The notes beneath the pieces are model-generated. The model searched no databases and had not been told where the DNA came from. It saw only the letters and a program-made list of their open reading frames with translations. From Nocardioides sp. (GTDB lineage Bacteria > Actinomycetota > Actinomycetes > Propionibacteriales > Nocardioidaceae), in NCBI GenBank assembly GCA_029264225.1, contig JARICB010000047.1, positions 1-15,929 on the forward strand: a stretch of 15,929 nucleotides of DNA, in the 5' to 3' direction. The translations under genes and the position numbers were made by a program. How positions within the stretch are numbered: the stretch's first letter is position 1; every line of letters starts with the position of its first letter. This document shows, in pieces, positions 5,703 to 12,234 of the stretch.

Positions 5703-8699
5703 TTACTGGTCGTCTGCGGACACGGGAGAGTTACGTCCACGTCGGACACCCGCCTTGTGTGCGGAAAGTCGAGCTCGGACAGCTTCGGGATCACGGCCGG
5801 TGGAGCCGATCGTCTTGGTAACGCCGCCGGGCATGAGACGCGCACCCGGGCGACGTACGGGCAAGCCGGCGTCATTGGTCGACAGGGTCGCCGCGGCGAC
5901 GTCATCGGCCCGCTCCCAGCCGGCTTCAACCTCGGTCGAGGACCAGTCTCGATCGGTGTCGCCGCTACTGAGCCACGACGACCTGGAGCCGGTCAGGGCA
6001 TCTTCGTCATCACGGGGCAGTTCGGTGCGTGCGTGGACGTTCACGGAGGTGTCTCCGTTGGTGGCTGGCTCACTGACCGGCTCGGCGTAGAGCGGCGAGT
6101 CGCCGTTGAGTGCCTCCGAGCTGATCGGTTGCGGCTCCAGGGAGCCTCGCTCACGCGTCGGCGTCTGGAGGATGGCAGTGTGGTCGACCTCCTGGTAGTC
6201 CGGGATCGGCAGTCGGCCGCGCAACGGACGGATCTTGGCCATCAGCGCAGCGATATGGGCCTCGGGATCAGCCTCGGGATCCGGGTCGACCAGCGCTGCC
6301 GGCTCGGGCGCGATGAGCAACTCCGACTCGGGCTCGGGCTCCGGGTCCGGCTCGGGCTCGGGCTCGGGCTCGGGCGCAATGAGCAACTCCGGCACGCGAG
6401 TAGGTGAACCGGCTGTCTCAGCTGCTGCTTCGGCTGCTTGGGCATCGAGGTCACGCCTGGACAGCAAGGGCATGCCCTTGGTGGCCCGGCGTATCGGACG
6501 CGGAGCTTCGAGCTCGGGCTCAGGCTCGGGATCGGGCTCACCCAAGGACGGCACCTGCAGGCCAGCCTGGCTCAGGTGGGACAGGGTGGCACCGCGCTCG
6601 CGGGTCGGGAGGCCGGCGCCACCCCCCAGGTGCGAGTCGCCGATCCCAAGCGGGTCCGACTCATCGACGGTGAGCTCGGCGGCCTCGGCGGGACGGCGCG
6701 ACGGAAGCGGCTCGAGCGCGGTGACTTCGCCGTAGGTCTCCTCGATCGCTGCGACCTTGAGCGGCTCGAACGGTGCCTCCACCGGGGTCTCGATCGGGGC
6801 CTCGACCGGAGCCGCAACCACGATCTCTTCCTGGAGCTCTTCCTGGAGCTCTTCGACCTCGACGACGGGAGCCAGGTGCGCACGCTCGGGAAGGATCGCG
6901 TTGGGAACCCTTACCGATGCGGTGATGCCCTCGCCCCGGTTGGCCTTGAGCGCGACCATGATGCCGTGACGCTGCGCAAGCCGGCTGACCACGAACAGGC
7001 CCATCCGACGAGCCGTCTCGGGAGTGACCTCGACGCCGGAACGCAGATTCTTGTTGATCTCGGCGAGCGCCTCGACCGGGATGCCCAGGACGGAGTCGGC
7101 CACGGTGATCGTGACGCCGGCGTCGGTCGTCGCCGAGCTCAGCACGACCTGGGTGTTCGGCGCCGAGTAGGACAACGAGTTGTCGACCAGCTCGGTCAGC
7201 AGGTGCACCAGGTCACCGGCAGCCGATTCGTCGACCCGGATGGCGAGCGTCGATTCGATCCGCACCCGCTGGTAGTCCTGGACACCTGCGGTCGCGGCCT
7301 GGAGGGACTCGCTGATGGAGACACTCTCCCAGCCCGTCGACCGGACCGGAGCGTCGGCGAGGATCAGCAGCGAGTCGGCAGTACGCCGCATACGGGACGC
7401 GAGGTGGTCGAGCCGGAAGAGGCTCTCGAGCCGCTTGGGGTCCTCCTCGTCCTTCTCCAGCGTCTCGATCAGGTTCAACTGCTGGTTGATCAGCGTGGTG
7501 TTGCGGCGCGAGAGCGTCACGAACATCTCACCGACCTGGCTACGCAGTCGCGCCTCACCCGAGGCCAGCGTCACGGCCTGCTGGTGGAGGTCGTCGACGG
7601 CTCGAGCGACTTGCCCGACCTCTTCATGGGTGGTGACGTCGATTGGAGTGATCGGGCGAGGTTCGGAGCCGGACCGGATCCGAGCCACCGCGTCGGGAAG
7701 GTCGGTCCGAGCCACTCGAAGCGCGTCCTCGCGGACCTGGCGGATCGGGTTGACGATCAGGCGCGAGATGAGCAGCGCGAGCATGATCGCCGCGGCGAGA
7801 GCGCCGAGGGTCAGCAAGGCGTTGAGGATGGCGCGCGAACGGGCTTCAGAAGCCGTGGAGGTGAGTTGCTCATCGACGCCATCGATCAGCTTCGTCTGCA
7901 GCTTGTTGTAGGCGTCGTAGGCGTCCGCGCCGCCGAGGTCGGAACCACCGGTGCGGACATCACGGGTGCGCTCACCGTTGTTGGTGCGCAGCGTCTGGAC
8001 CTCGGACTCGACCTCGTCGAGCTGACCAGCCAGTCGGTCAAGGGACGCGCTTTCGGCGCCAAGCTCGGAGAAGAGTGCGAGCGAGCCGTTGCGACCGCTG
8101 CGGTCGGTCTGCGCGAGCGCCTGCTGCATCGCCAGCGCGAACCGACCGCTGAGGCCCTGGGCGAGCAGCTCGAGACGGGGCTCGGGGTTGAGCTGGGCGT
8201 TGATGATCGTCGTGACGAGCTGGGTGACACCCGCCTGCATCTGACGCAGCTGAGCAATCCAGGTGCCGGGGCTGACCGGATCCTCCGAGTCTTCGCGCAG
8301 CGCGCGGCTCAGGTCGAGGATGACGTCGACCTGGCGCCGCTGCTCGAACGTGAGGTCGGCGGTGTCGCCGGTCTCCGCGAGGCTCTTGGCGGCTGCCTTG
8401 ATCTCGATGAGGGCATCGTCGAGTTCGTTCTGGCTGGTGCCGGTGGACGACTGGGCGGCCACCATGCCCTTCTCGGCCGCGGTCAGATAGGCGATCGCCG
8501 GAGCGAGGACGGTGACCTGCTGGGCACTGGCCGAGGCGTTCGTCGACTCCTCGAGGTCAGCCGTGACGCGCAGGCCACCGAGAACGGCGGCCAGGAGTAG
8601 CGGGATCGCCAGTGCGAGCCCCACCTTGCGGCGAAGAGGCCAGCCAGAAACGGCGAGTCGGGAGTCGTGTCCCTTGGTGGACCGGCTCAGGTCGCTCAT
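5703..8699 (-). CDS. Conservon sensor histidine-kinase-like receptor with NIT-type sensor domain (CvnA-type)
   Basis: The 998-residue product has helix 1 at about 26-44, a helical extracytoplasmic NIT (nitrate/nitrite-sensing-like) domain at about 50-285, helix 2 at 291-312, a HAMP linker, then a kinase core. A candidate phospho-His is His432 in LDHLASRMRR; the N box is LTELVDNSLSYSAPN with Asn507; the ATPase lid end is GLFVVSRLAQRHGIMV at 567-582. The G1 box is degenerate: DSVLG at 535-539 instead of DxGxG. A long disordered tail (about 605-998) contains Glu-Pro repeats and ends in the conserved-looking RDPEAVRARLSAHKAGVRRG. GGGGG four bases before ATG 8699 supports the start. In conservons this receptor acts with the three small downstream proteins. 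Ligand unknown; the NIT name does not prove nitrate sensing. Confidence 0.93.
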   Translation of the reverse strand: MSDLSRSTKGHDSRLAVSGWPLRRKVGLALAIPLLLAAVLGGLRVTADLEESTNASASAQQVTVLAPAIAYLTAAEKGMVAAQSSTGTSQNELDDALIEIKAAAKSLAETGDTADLTFEQRRQVDVILDLSRALREDSEDPVSPGTWIAQLRQMQAGVTQLVTTIINAQLNPEPRLELLAQGLSGRFALAMQQALAQTDRSGRNGSLALFSELGAESASLDRLAGQLDEVESEVQTLRTNNGERTRDVRTGGSDLGGADAYDAYNKLQTKLIDGVDEQLTSTASEARSRAILNALLTLGALAAAIMLALLISRLIVNPIRQVREDALRVARTDLPDAVARIRSGSEPRPITPIDVTTHEEVGQVARAVDDLHQQAVTLASGEARLRSQVGEMFVTLSRRNTTLINQQLNLIETLEKDEEDPKRLESLFRLDHLASRMRRTADSLLILADAPVRSTGWESVSISESLQAATAGVQDYQRVRIESTLAIRVDESAAGDLVHLLTELVDNSLSYSAPNTQVVLSSATTDAGVTITVADSVLGIPVEALAEINKNLRSGVEVTPETARRMGLFVVSRLAQRHGIMVALKANRGEGITASVRVPNAILPERAHLAPVVEVEELQEELQEEIVVAAPVEAPIETPVEAPFEPLKVAAIEETYGEVTALEPLPSRRPAEAAELTVDESDPLGIGDSHLGGGAGLPTRERGATLSHLSQAGLQVPSLGEPDPEPEPELEAPRPIRRATKGMPLLSRRDLDAQAAEAAAETAGSPTRVPELLIAPEPEPEPEPDPEPEPESELLIAPEPAALVDPDPEADPEAHIAALMAKIRPLRGRLPIPDYQEVDHTAILQTPTRERGSLEPQPISSEALNGDSPLYAEPVSEPATNGDTSVNVHARTELPRDDEDALTGSRSSWLSSGDTDRDWSSTEVEAGWERADDVAAATLSTNDAGLPVRRPGARLMPGGVTKTIGSTGRDPEAVRARLSAHKAGVRRGRNSPVSADDQ
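6301..6391. repeat. Direct repeat and Glu-Pro codon microsatellite inside the kinase tail
   Basis: Bases 6301-6325 and 6367-6391 are a 25-bp direct repeat with one mismatch (position 12, G versus A), 66 bases apart, so the frame is kept. Between them is a run of GGCTCG/GGCTCC units encoding alternating Glu-Pro and Asp-Pro. On the protein it reads as ELLIAPEP twice with an (E/D)P ladder between. Such a tract can change length by slippage without frameshift. Confidence 0.8.
6825..6854. repeat. 12-bp tandem repeat, 2.5 copies
   Basis: CTCTTCCTGGAG at 6825-6836 is repeated at 6837-6848 and followed by a half copy to 6854. It encodes EELQEELQEE-type residues of the kinase tail on the minus strand. 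The unit length is a multiple of three, so copy changes would keep the frame. Confidence 0.75.
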
Positions 8700-8855
8700 G
8701 AGGCCCCCATGAAGTCATCGTCAGTCGTCCGGAGACGACCTGCCCCACACAGGGCAGACTCAAGATAGGCATTCAGAGGCGTCCGCGTTGGGAAATCTCA
8801 TATCTGACCATGACGACTCTCAGGCGGGAGCAGCACGCGTGCCGGTCGGTTCGAC
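8700..8855 (-). promoter_or_regulatory. Upstream region of the conservon operon
   Basis: This 156-bp gap separates the kinase start (8699) from the stop of the upstream gene. It is less GC-rich than its surroundings, and on the minus strand contains TATGAGAT and TATCTT elements that could serve as -10 boxes, so the operon promoter most likely lies here. No convincing -35/-10 pair could be chosen. The palindrome GCACGCGTGC at 8833-8842 is also present. Confidence 0.35.
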
Positions 8856-9278
8856 CTAGCCCAAAGCCCAGCGGCCCGGGGTGCCCTTGCTCATGACGCC
8901 GTCCTTGATCAGTGCTTGCCGGGCCCGGCGGGCAGCATAGCGCCACCTCAACTCACCCTCGGGCGTGAGCTCCCGGTCGCCGTCGAGGAGCTCGTCGGAC
9001 AGGCGTGCTTCCAAGCGCTCGAAGAGGTCATCGGCATCCAACGGGCCGGCGGCTTCCTCAAGGACTGCCACGATGTGGGGGGCGAGCGCGTCGGGCGGCG
9101 TCCACTTGCGAGGCGCCCTGCGGGTCGGGGCGGCCGGTTCGGCTACCTTCCGCGGAGCCCTCGGGGTCGTGACACGCGAGGCGCGAGGCGCCGCCGGCGC
9201 GGGAGGCGGTGGGGGTGGCATCCCGTGCACACACGTCGACTTCGGCAGGTCGCACAGGTCGCAGTAGTCGTCAGCCAT
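8856..9278 (-). CDS. Small protein with Cys/His knuckle and winged-helix-like C-terminus, unknown function
   Basis: The 140-residue product opens with CDLCDLPKSTCVHGM: Cys6, Cys9, Cys16 and His18 in a C-x2-C-x6-C-x-H arrangement, a likely zinc knuckle. A poly-proline run at 21-26 and a basic Ala/Pro/Arg linker follow (to about 60). The C-terminal part (65-140: PHIVAVLEEAAGPLDADDLF, ELRWRYAARRARQALIKDGV, then GRWALG) looks like the winged helix found in Mrr_N-like domains, with the RWAL end typical of the wing. A nucleic-acid-binding role is inferred; no catalytic domain is present. ATG 9278 has no Shine-Dalgarno, but TAGCGT on the minus strand ends eight bases upstream, so a near-leaderless transcript is possible. 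It is divergent from the PAP2 gene. Confidence 0.8.
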   Translation of the reverse strand: MADDYCDLCDLPKSTCVHGMPPPPPPAPAAPRASRVTTPRAPRKVAEPAAPTRRAPRKWTPPDALAPHIVAVLEEAAGPLDADDLFERLEARLSDELLDGDRELTPEGELRWRYAARRARQALIKDGVMSKGTPGRWALG

Positions 9279-9323
9279 TGATGCCTACGCTAACGCACGG
9301 TCCACCGGTCCTAGGGTGTGGCC
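9279..9323. promoter_or_regulatory. 45-bp divergent promoter region, both sides leaderless-like
   Basis: The gap between two divergent starts (9278 minus, 9324 plus) is only 45 bases, too short for two promoters with ordinary leaders. On the plus strand TAGGGT at 9312-9317 lies six bases before ATG 9324. On the minus strand TAGCGT (complement at 9287-9292) lies eight bases before ATG 9278. Both fit TANNNT -10 elements of leaderless transcripts. The plus strand also has AGGG seven bases before the ATG, so a Shine-Dalgarno reading cannot be excluded. Confidence 0.45.
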
Positions 9324-10295
9324 ATGGGGGTAGGGACCGAGAGCAGTCTGGAAGCGGTTTCCGAGGCCAGGACGACCCGGCGCTTGCGGCGGGTGTTCGC
9401 GTTGACGGCGTACGCCGCCGTGCTGACGATCTGGACCCTCCTGATCGGGATGCCCAACGACACGGTCTTCATCTTCTTGTGGATCTGGCTGGCCTCGGTC
9501 GCGTGGAACATCGAGGCGCCGCGCCGTGACCACTTGAACTTCTTGGTCGACTGGTGGCCTCCGGTGCTGGGTCTGGTGCTGTACTTCTACAGCCGGGGCC
9601 TGGTCGACAACCTGGGTTTCGCCGTGTCGGTACAGACACCGATCGACGTCGACCGATGGCTCTTCGGCGGACACCTGCCGACCGAGGTACTCCAGCAGCA
9701 CCTGTGCGGCGACCCGTGCCTGCGTACGAGCTCCCCGCGTTGGTACGACGTGCTCCTCACCACCGTCTACGCCTCACACTTCGTGGCCGGGCTGAGCATC
9801 GCCGGCGTGCTCTGGATCCGCAGCCGGGACGAGTGGCAGCGGTGGATGCGACGGCTGCTCGCGATCAGCTACGCAGCGCTGGCGATCTACCTCCTCTACC
9901 CGATGGCGCCGCCGTGGTGGGCGGCCAAATACGGCTACCTGCCGGTGCCGTTGCCTCGGCTCACGACCCGCGGCTGGGACGACCTGGGCATCGAGCGATT
10001 CAACGTACTGCTCGGCGGGGTCGGCAACGAGGTGGCTGCGATGCCGTCATTGCATACCGGCATCGCCGTGCTGATCGCGTTGTACGGCGTTCAGCGGTTG
10101 CGCTCGCCCTGGCGCTGGCTGCTGCTCGCCTACCCGGTGTTGATGGGTGTTGCGCTGGTCTACTACGCCGAGCACTACGTCGTCGACGTGCTCGCCGCCA
10201 TTCCGCTGGCCATCGGGGTATTGGTCGGCTGCTCCTGGTGGGAACGACGCCGACCGCCCGTGGCCTCCGAGGAGGCCGCCGTGGGTCAAGGTTGA
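9324..10295 (+). CDS. AUR1-like PAP2-superfamily integral membrane protein
   Basis: The 323-residue product has about six hydrophobic segments (roughly 25-42, 47-62, 79-95, 143-165, 176-193, 245-303). PAP2 catalytic motifs are AMPSLHTG with His244 and YYAEHYVVDVL with His284 and Asp288. The first PAP2 motif (KxxxxxxRP) is not obvious, and YPMAPPWWAAKYG plus the His motifs match the AUR1 / inositol-phosphoceramide-synthase-like branch. In actinobacteria such proteins are thought to act on phospholipid or polyprenyl-phosphate head groups on the outer face of the membrane. Two cysteines in HLCGDPCLR (128, 132) could form a disulfide. GTG 9318 would add two residues; ATG 9324 is preferred because of the -10-like TAGGGT and AGGG spacing. 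The DUF2237 gene follows nine bases later. Confidence 0.87.
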   Translation: MGVGTESSLEAVSEARTTRRLRRVFALTAYAAVLTIWTLLIGMPNDTVFIFLWIWLASVAWNIEAPRRDHLNFLVDWWPPVLGLVLYFYSRGLVDNLGFAVSVQTPIDVDRWLFGGHLPTEVLQQHLCGDPCLRTSSPRWYDVLLTTVYASHFVAGLSIAGVLWIRSRDEWQRWMRRLLAISYAALAIYLLYPMAPPWWAAKYGYLPVPLPRLTTRGWDDLGIERFNVLLGGVGNEVAAMPSLHTGIAVLIALYGVQRLRSPWRWLLLAYPVLMGVALVYYAEHYVVDVLAAIPLAIGVLVGCSWWERRRPPVASEEAAVGQG

Positions 10296-10303
10296 ATACC
10301 TCC

Positions 10304-10693
10304 ATGAGCGAGCGCAACGTCCTGGGCGGCGAACTCGAAACGTGCGGAGTCGATCCGATGACCGGCTTCCACCGCGACGGCACGTGCACGGTTGGCCCGC
10401 ACGACGCCGGGTTGCACGCCATCTGTGCCGTCATGACCGAGGAGTTCTTGGCCCATCAGGCCTCGGTCGGCAACGATCTCGCCACGCCGCGACCGGAGTG
10501 GCATTTCTCGGGGCTGACCCCCGGCGACCGGTGGTGTGTGGTCGCGGTGCGCTGGTTGCAGGCCTACGACGCGGGGCTGGCCGCCCCGGTCGTGCTGGCA
10601 GCGACCTCGGAGCGGGCGCTCGAGGTGGTGAGCCTCGACGTGTTGCGACGGCACTCGGTCGATGTTCCTCCCGATCTGAGCGCCCTCGAGTAG
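10304..10693 (+). CDS. DUF2237 family protein
   Basis: The 129-residue product matches DUF2237 along its length: NVLGGELETCGVDPMTGFHR at about 5-24, GPHDAGLHAICAVMTEEFL, GNDLATPRPEWHFSGLTPGD, RWCVVAVRWLQAY and a C-terminal SERALEVVSLDVLRRH. The family is small, soluble and widespread; its biochemical function is not known to me. The conserved Cys in ETCG, AICAV and RWCVV are present. ATG 10304 follows the PAP2 stop by eight bases, suggesting one transcript, although TTGAAT at 10292-10297 is placed six bases before the ATG and could be a leaderless -10. No good Shine-Dalgarno is seen. Confidence 0.9.
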   Translation: MSERNVLGGELETCGVDPMTGFHRDGTCTVGPHDAGLHAICAVMTEEFLAHQASVGNDLATPRPEWHFSGLTPGDRWCVVAVRWLQAYDAGLAAPVVLAATSERALEVVSLDVLRRHSVDVPPDLSALE

Positions 10694-10698
10694 GGAAC

Positions 10699-11202
10699 TC
10701 ACGCCCGTCGCGGACGGAACGCGATCACGTTCGCCGACCTCTTCGGGGTCGGGACCTGCTGTGCTGGCACCCCGGCCGGGTGGTCGCACTTGGCCCTCAC
10801 CGACCGGCCGGCCACCCGATTGCCGGCCACTTCTGCGACGTACATCCGGGTGTCGTCGTAGCGCTGCGCCGCCACGATCCCGTCGAGCACGTGATCGCAG
10901 GTGAAGCCGGGGAACCGCCGGTGTCCGGTCGCCTTCGCGCCCGCCTTGAACAGGTGGTCGACGAGGAACCGCAGCGACGGCACCATGTTCCTGCTCCACT
11001 CCCGGCCGCTCCAGGTCAGGCAGCATCCGGAGGCGCAGGTCTCCCACGCCAACTGCGCGAACGGCACGGTGGCGTCGCCGCGACCCGTCGGGGTGCCGCG
11101 CAGGGTCGAGTTCGAGTTGGCCAGGGTGGCGAGGTAGTCACGCTCCGCCTCGTTGAGCGGCGGCCGTACCTCGATCCGGCCGAGAAACACGTTGTCCTGC
11201 AT
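10699..11202 (-). CDS. Unknown actinobacterial protein with C-x3-C-C-L motif (paralogue of the product at 808-1263)
   Basis: A 167-residue soluble protein with no named family that I recognise. It shares with the product at 808-1263 the order: (I/V)xPxL(N/D)xA(E/D), (F/Y)LA, then ETCASGCCL at about 54-62 (Cys56, Cys60, Cys61), then SLRFLVDHLF. Beyond that it has FPGFTCDHVLDGIVAAQRYD and RMYVAEVAGNRVAGRSV, and a basic C-terminus. The Cys cluster and the later Cys102, Cys139 and His104 could bind metal; this is inference. The start is ATG 11202 because AGGGGG lies six bases upstream; an in-frame extension to 11271 adds 23 Arg-rich residues and has no site. It converges with DUF2237, five bases between stops. 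Confidence 0.8.
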   Translation of the reverse strand: MQDNVFLGRIEVRPPLNEAERDYLATLANSNSTLRGTPTGRGDATVPFAQLAWETCASGCCLTWSGREWSRNMVPSLRFLVDHLFKAGAKATGHRRFPGFTCDHVLDGIVAAQRYDDTRMYVAEVAGNRVAGRSVRAKCDHPAGVPAQQVPTPKRSANVIAFRPRRA

Positions 11203-11331
11203 CACGATCCCCCTGAGAGTGCGGTGTCGCGGTTGTCCTTCCCTGCTTCCGGGTTCGACGAAACGGGTCAATTGCCGCCTGTGGAGAACGTCCTACCTCC
11301 CCACTTGACGTCGTGGACCACACTTCTATGT
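11203..11331. promoter_or_regulatory. Divergent intergenic region with TTGACG promoter-like element
   Basis: This 129-bp gap lies between the minus-strand gene (start 11202) and the peptidase gene. TTGACG at 11305-11310 is a near-consensus -35 on the plus strand; TATGTG at 11327-11332 is 16 bases downstream as a possible -10. That -10 would put transcription start near 11339, after GTG 11332, which is a conflict noted in the peptidase entry. An imperfect hairpin with CACAC/GTGTG at its top overlaps the same bases. Confidence 0.4.
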
Positions 11332-12195
11332 GTGTCCGACCGTCCCCTCTCGTCTCGCCAGCGCCGTCGCAACGCGCGCGAGCTGCAGCGACGGATGGAG
11401 GAGTTGGACCGCCTTGATGCTGCTTACGGGCTGGGGGCGATGCCCGCGCCCCTCCCGCGCAGACGCGGCCACTCGAAGACGTCACTGACCGTGTTGCTGA
11501 CCGGGATAGTGCTGGCCGCGGTGGTGCTGATGCACCCCGCCGGTCCGATGCAGGCCGTACGCCGCCTGGTCGGCCTCGACGACACCCGGCTGCTCGCGGC
11601 GCCGACGGTCAAGGGCCAGGGCGGTGACTACGCGTTCACCATGACGCAGCGCGGGTCGGAGAAGCCCGTGGGATGGGATCCCTGCAAGCCCATCCGCTAC
11701 CAGGTCAACCCGGCCGGGGAGCCCGACGGCGGCGCCGAACTCATCGAGAAGGCTGTGGCTCGGGCATCTGCGGCGAGTGGCCTGGCGTTCGAGGATGCCG
11801 GCACGACGCAGGACCGTCCGTTCACGGAACGGCTCGTTCCGGTCGGCACGGATCGACCCGTCATCATCGGCTGGGGCACCGCCGCGGAGTTCACCAAGCT
11901 CACCGGAGATGTCGCCGGGATCGGTGGCGGGGCGGCCGAGGAGGGGGCGACCGGCCACCGCTACTTCGTCACGGGCGGGGTAGCCCTCGATACCGACGTC
12001 TTCACCACCGCGGCGCTCGAGAATCGACCGCAGGTGATGGAGGCCATCGTGCTGCACGAGATCTCCCATGTGCTCGGCCTCAATCACGTCGAGGATCCGA
12101 CCCAGCTGATGGCCGCTGAGAACATCGGCCAGGTCGACTTCGGTCGCGGCGACCTCGAGGGCCTGGCGCGGTTGGGTTCACTGCCCTGCGCCTGA
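11332..12195 (+). CDS. Membrane-anchored matrixin-like zinc metallopeptidase
   Basis: The 287-residue product (from GTG 11332) has an Arg-rich helical cytoplasmic N-terminus, one membrane helix at about 51-67 and an extracellular peptidase domain. The catalytic motif is HEISHVLGLNH at 242-252: His242, Glu243, His246 and His252 region fit HExxHxxGxxH, and PTQLM ten residues on supplies the Met-turn. GWDPCKPIRYQVNP near 114-127 opens the domain; Cys118 and the C-terminal Cys286 may form a disulfide. Substrates are unknown. The start is uncertain: no Shine-Dalgarno precedes 11332; ATG 11395-11397 region (MEELDRLDAAYG) is an alternative that keeps the helix. Codon bias remains coding-like up to 11332. 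The stop lies inside a terminator stem shared with the convergent operon. Confidence 0.82.
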   Translation: MSDRPLSSRQRRRNARELQRRMEELDRLDAAYGLGAMPAPLPRRRGHSKTSLTVLLTGIVLAAVVLMHPAGPMQAVRRLVGLDDTRLLAAPTVKGQGGDYAFTMTQRGSEKPVGWDPCKPIRYQVNPAGEPDGGAELIEKAVARASAASGLAFEDAGTTQDRPFTERLVPVGTDRPVIIGWGTAAEFTKLTGDVAGIGGGAAEEGATGHRYFVTGGVALDTDVFTTAALENRPQVMEAIVLHEISHVLGLNHVEDPTQLMAAENIGQVDFGRGDLEGLARLGSLPCA

Positions 12196-12234
12196 GACCC
12201 GGTGGGCTGTTGAGTCCTGCTGTCTCAGGCGTAG
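12186..12234. terminator. Bidirectional terminator hairpin overlapping both stop codons
   Basis: CGCCTGAGAC at 12189-12198 pairs perfectly with GTCTCAGGCG at 12222-12231. Allowing one G-T pair the stem extends to 12186/12234 (13 pairs), with a 23-base loop. The left arm contains the TGA of the peptidase gene (12193-12195) and the right arm the TGA of the glutamine amidotransferase gene (12225-12227 on the minus strand). Only 29 bases separate the two stops. Confidence 0.7.

Noticed and set aside
6438..8600. Long plus-strand open frame (720 residues) opposite the kinase gene
   Set aside because: Low-complexity Asp/Arg/Gly/Leu composition and exact antisense position to the kinase core; no domain motifs.
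8833..8856. Small palindromes GCACGCGTGC and GGTCG-GTT-CGACC after the zinc-knuckle gene
   Set aside because: Stems are only five base pairs and no supporting context was found; too weak to call a terminator or operator.
10262..10277. Inverted repeat GGCCTCC-GA-GGAGGCC near the end of the PAP2 gene
   Set aside because: The loop is only two bases and the repeat lies within coding sequence encoding Ala/Ser/Glu; likely chance in GC-rich DNA.
10147..11331. N-terminal 395-residue extension of the metallopeptidase frame
   Set aside because: It overlaps the PAP2, DUF2237 and C-x3-C-C-L genes in other frames and has no coding character until about 11332.
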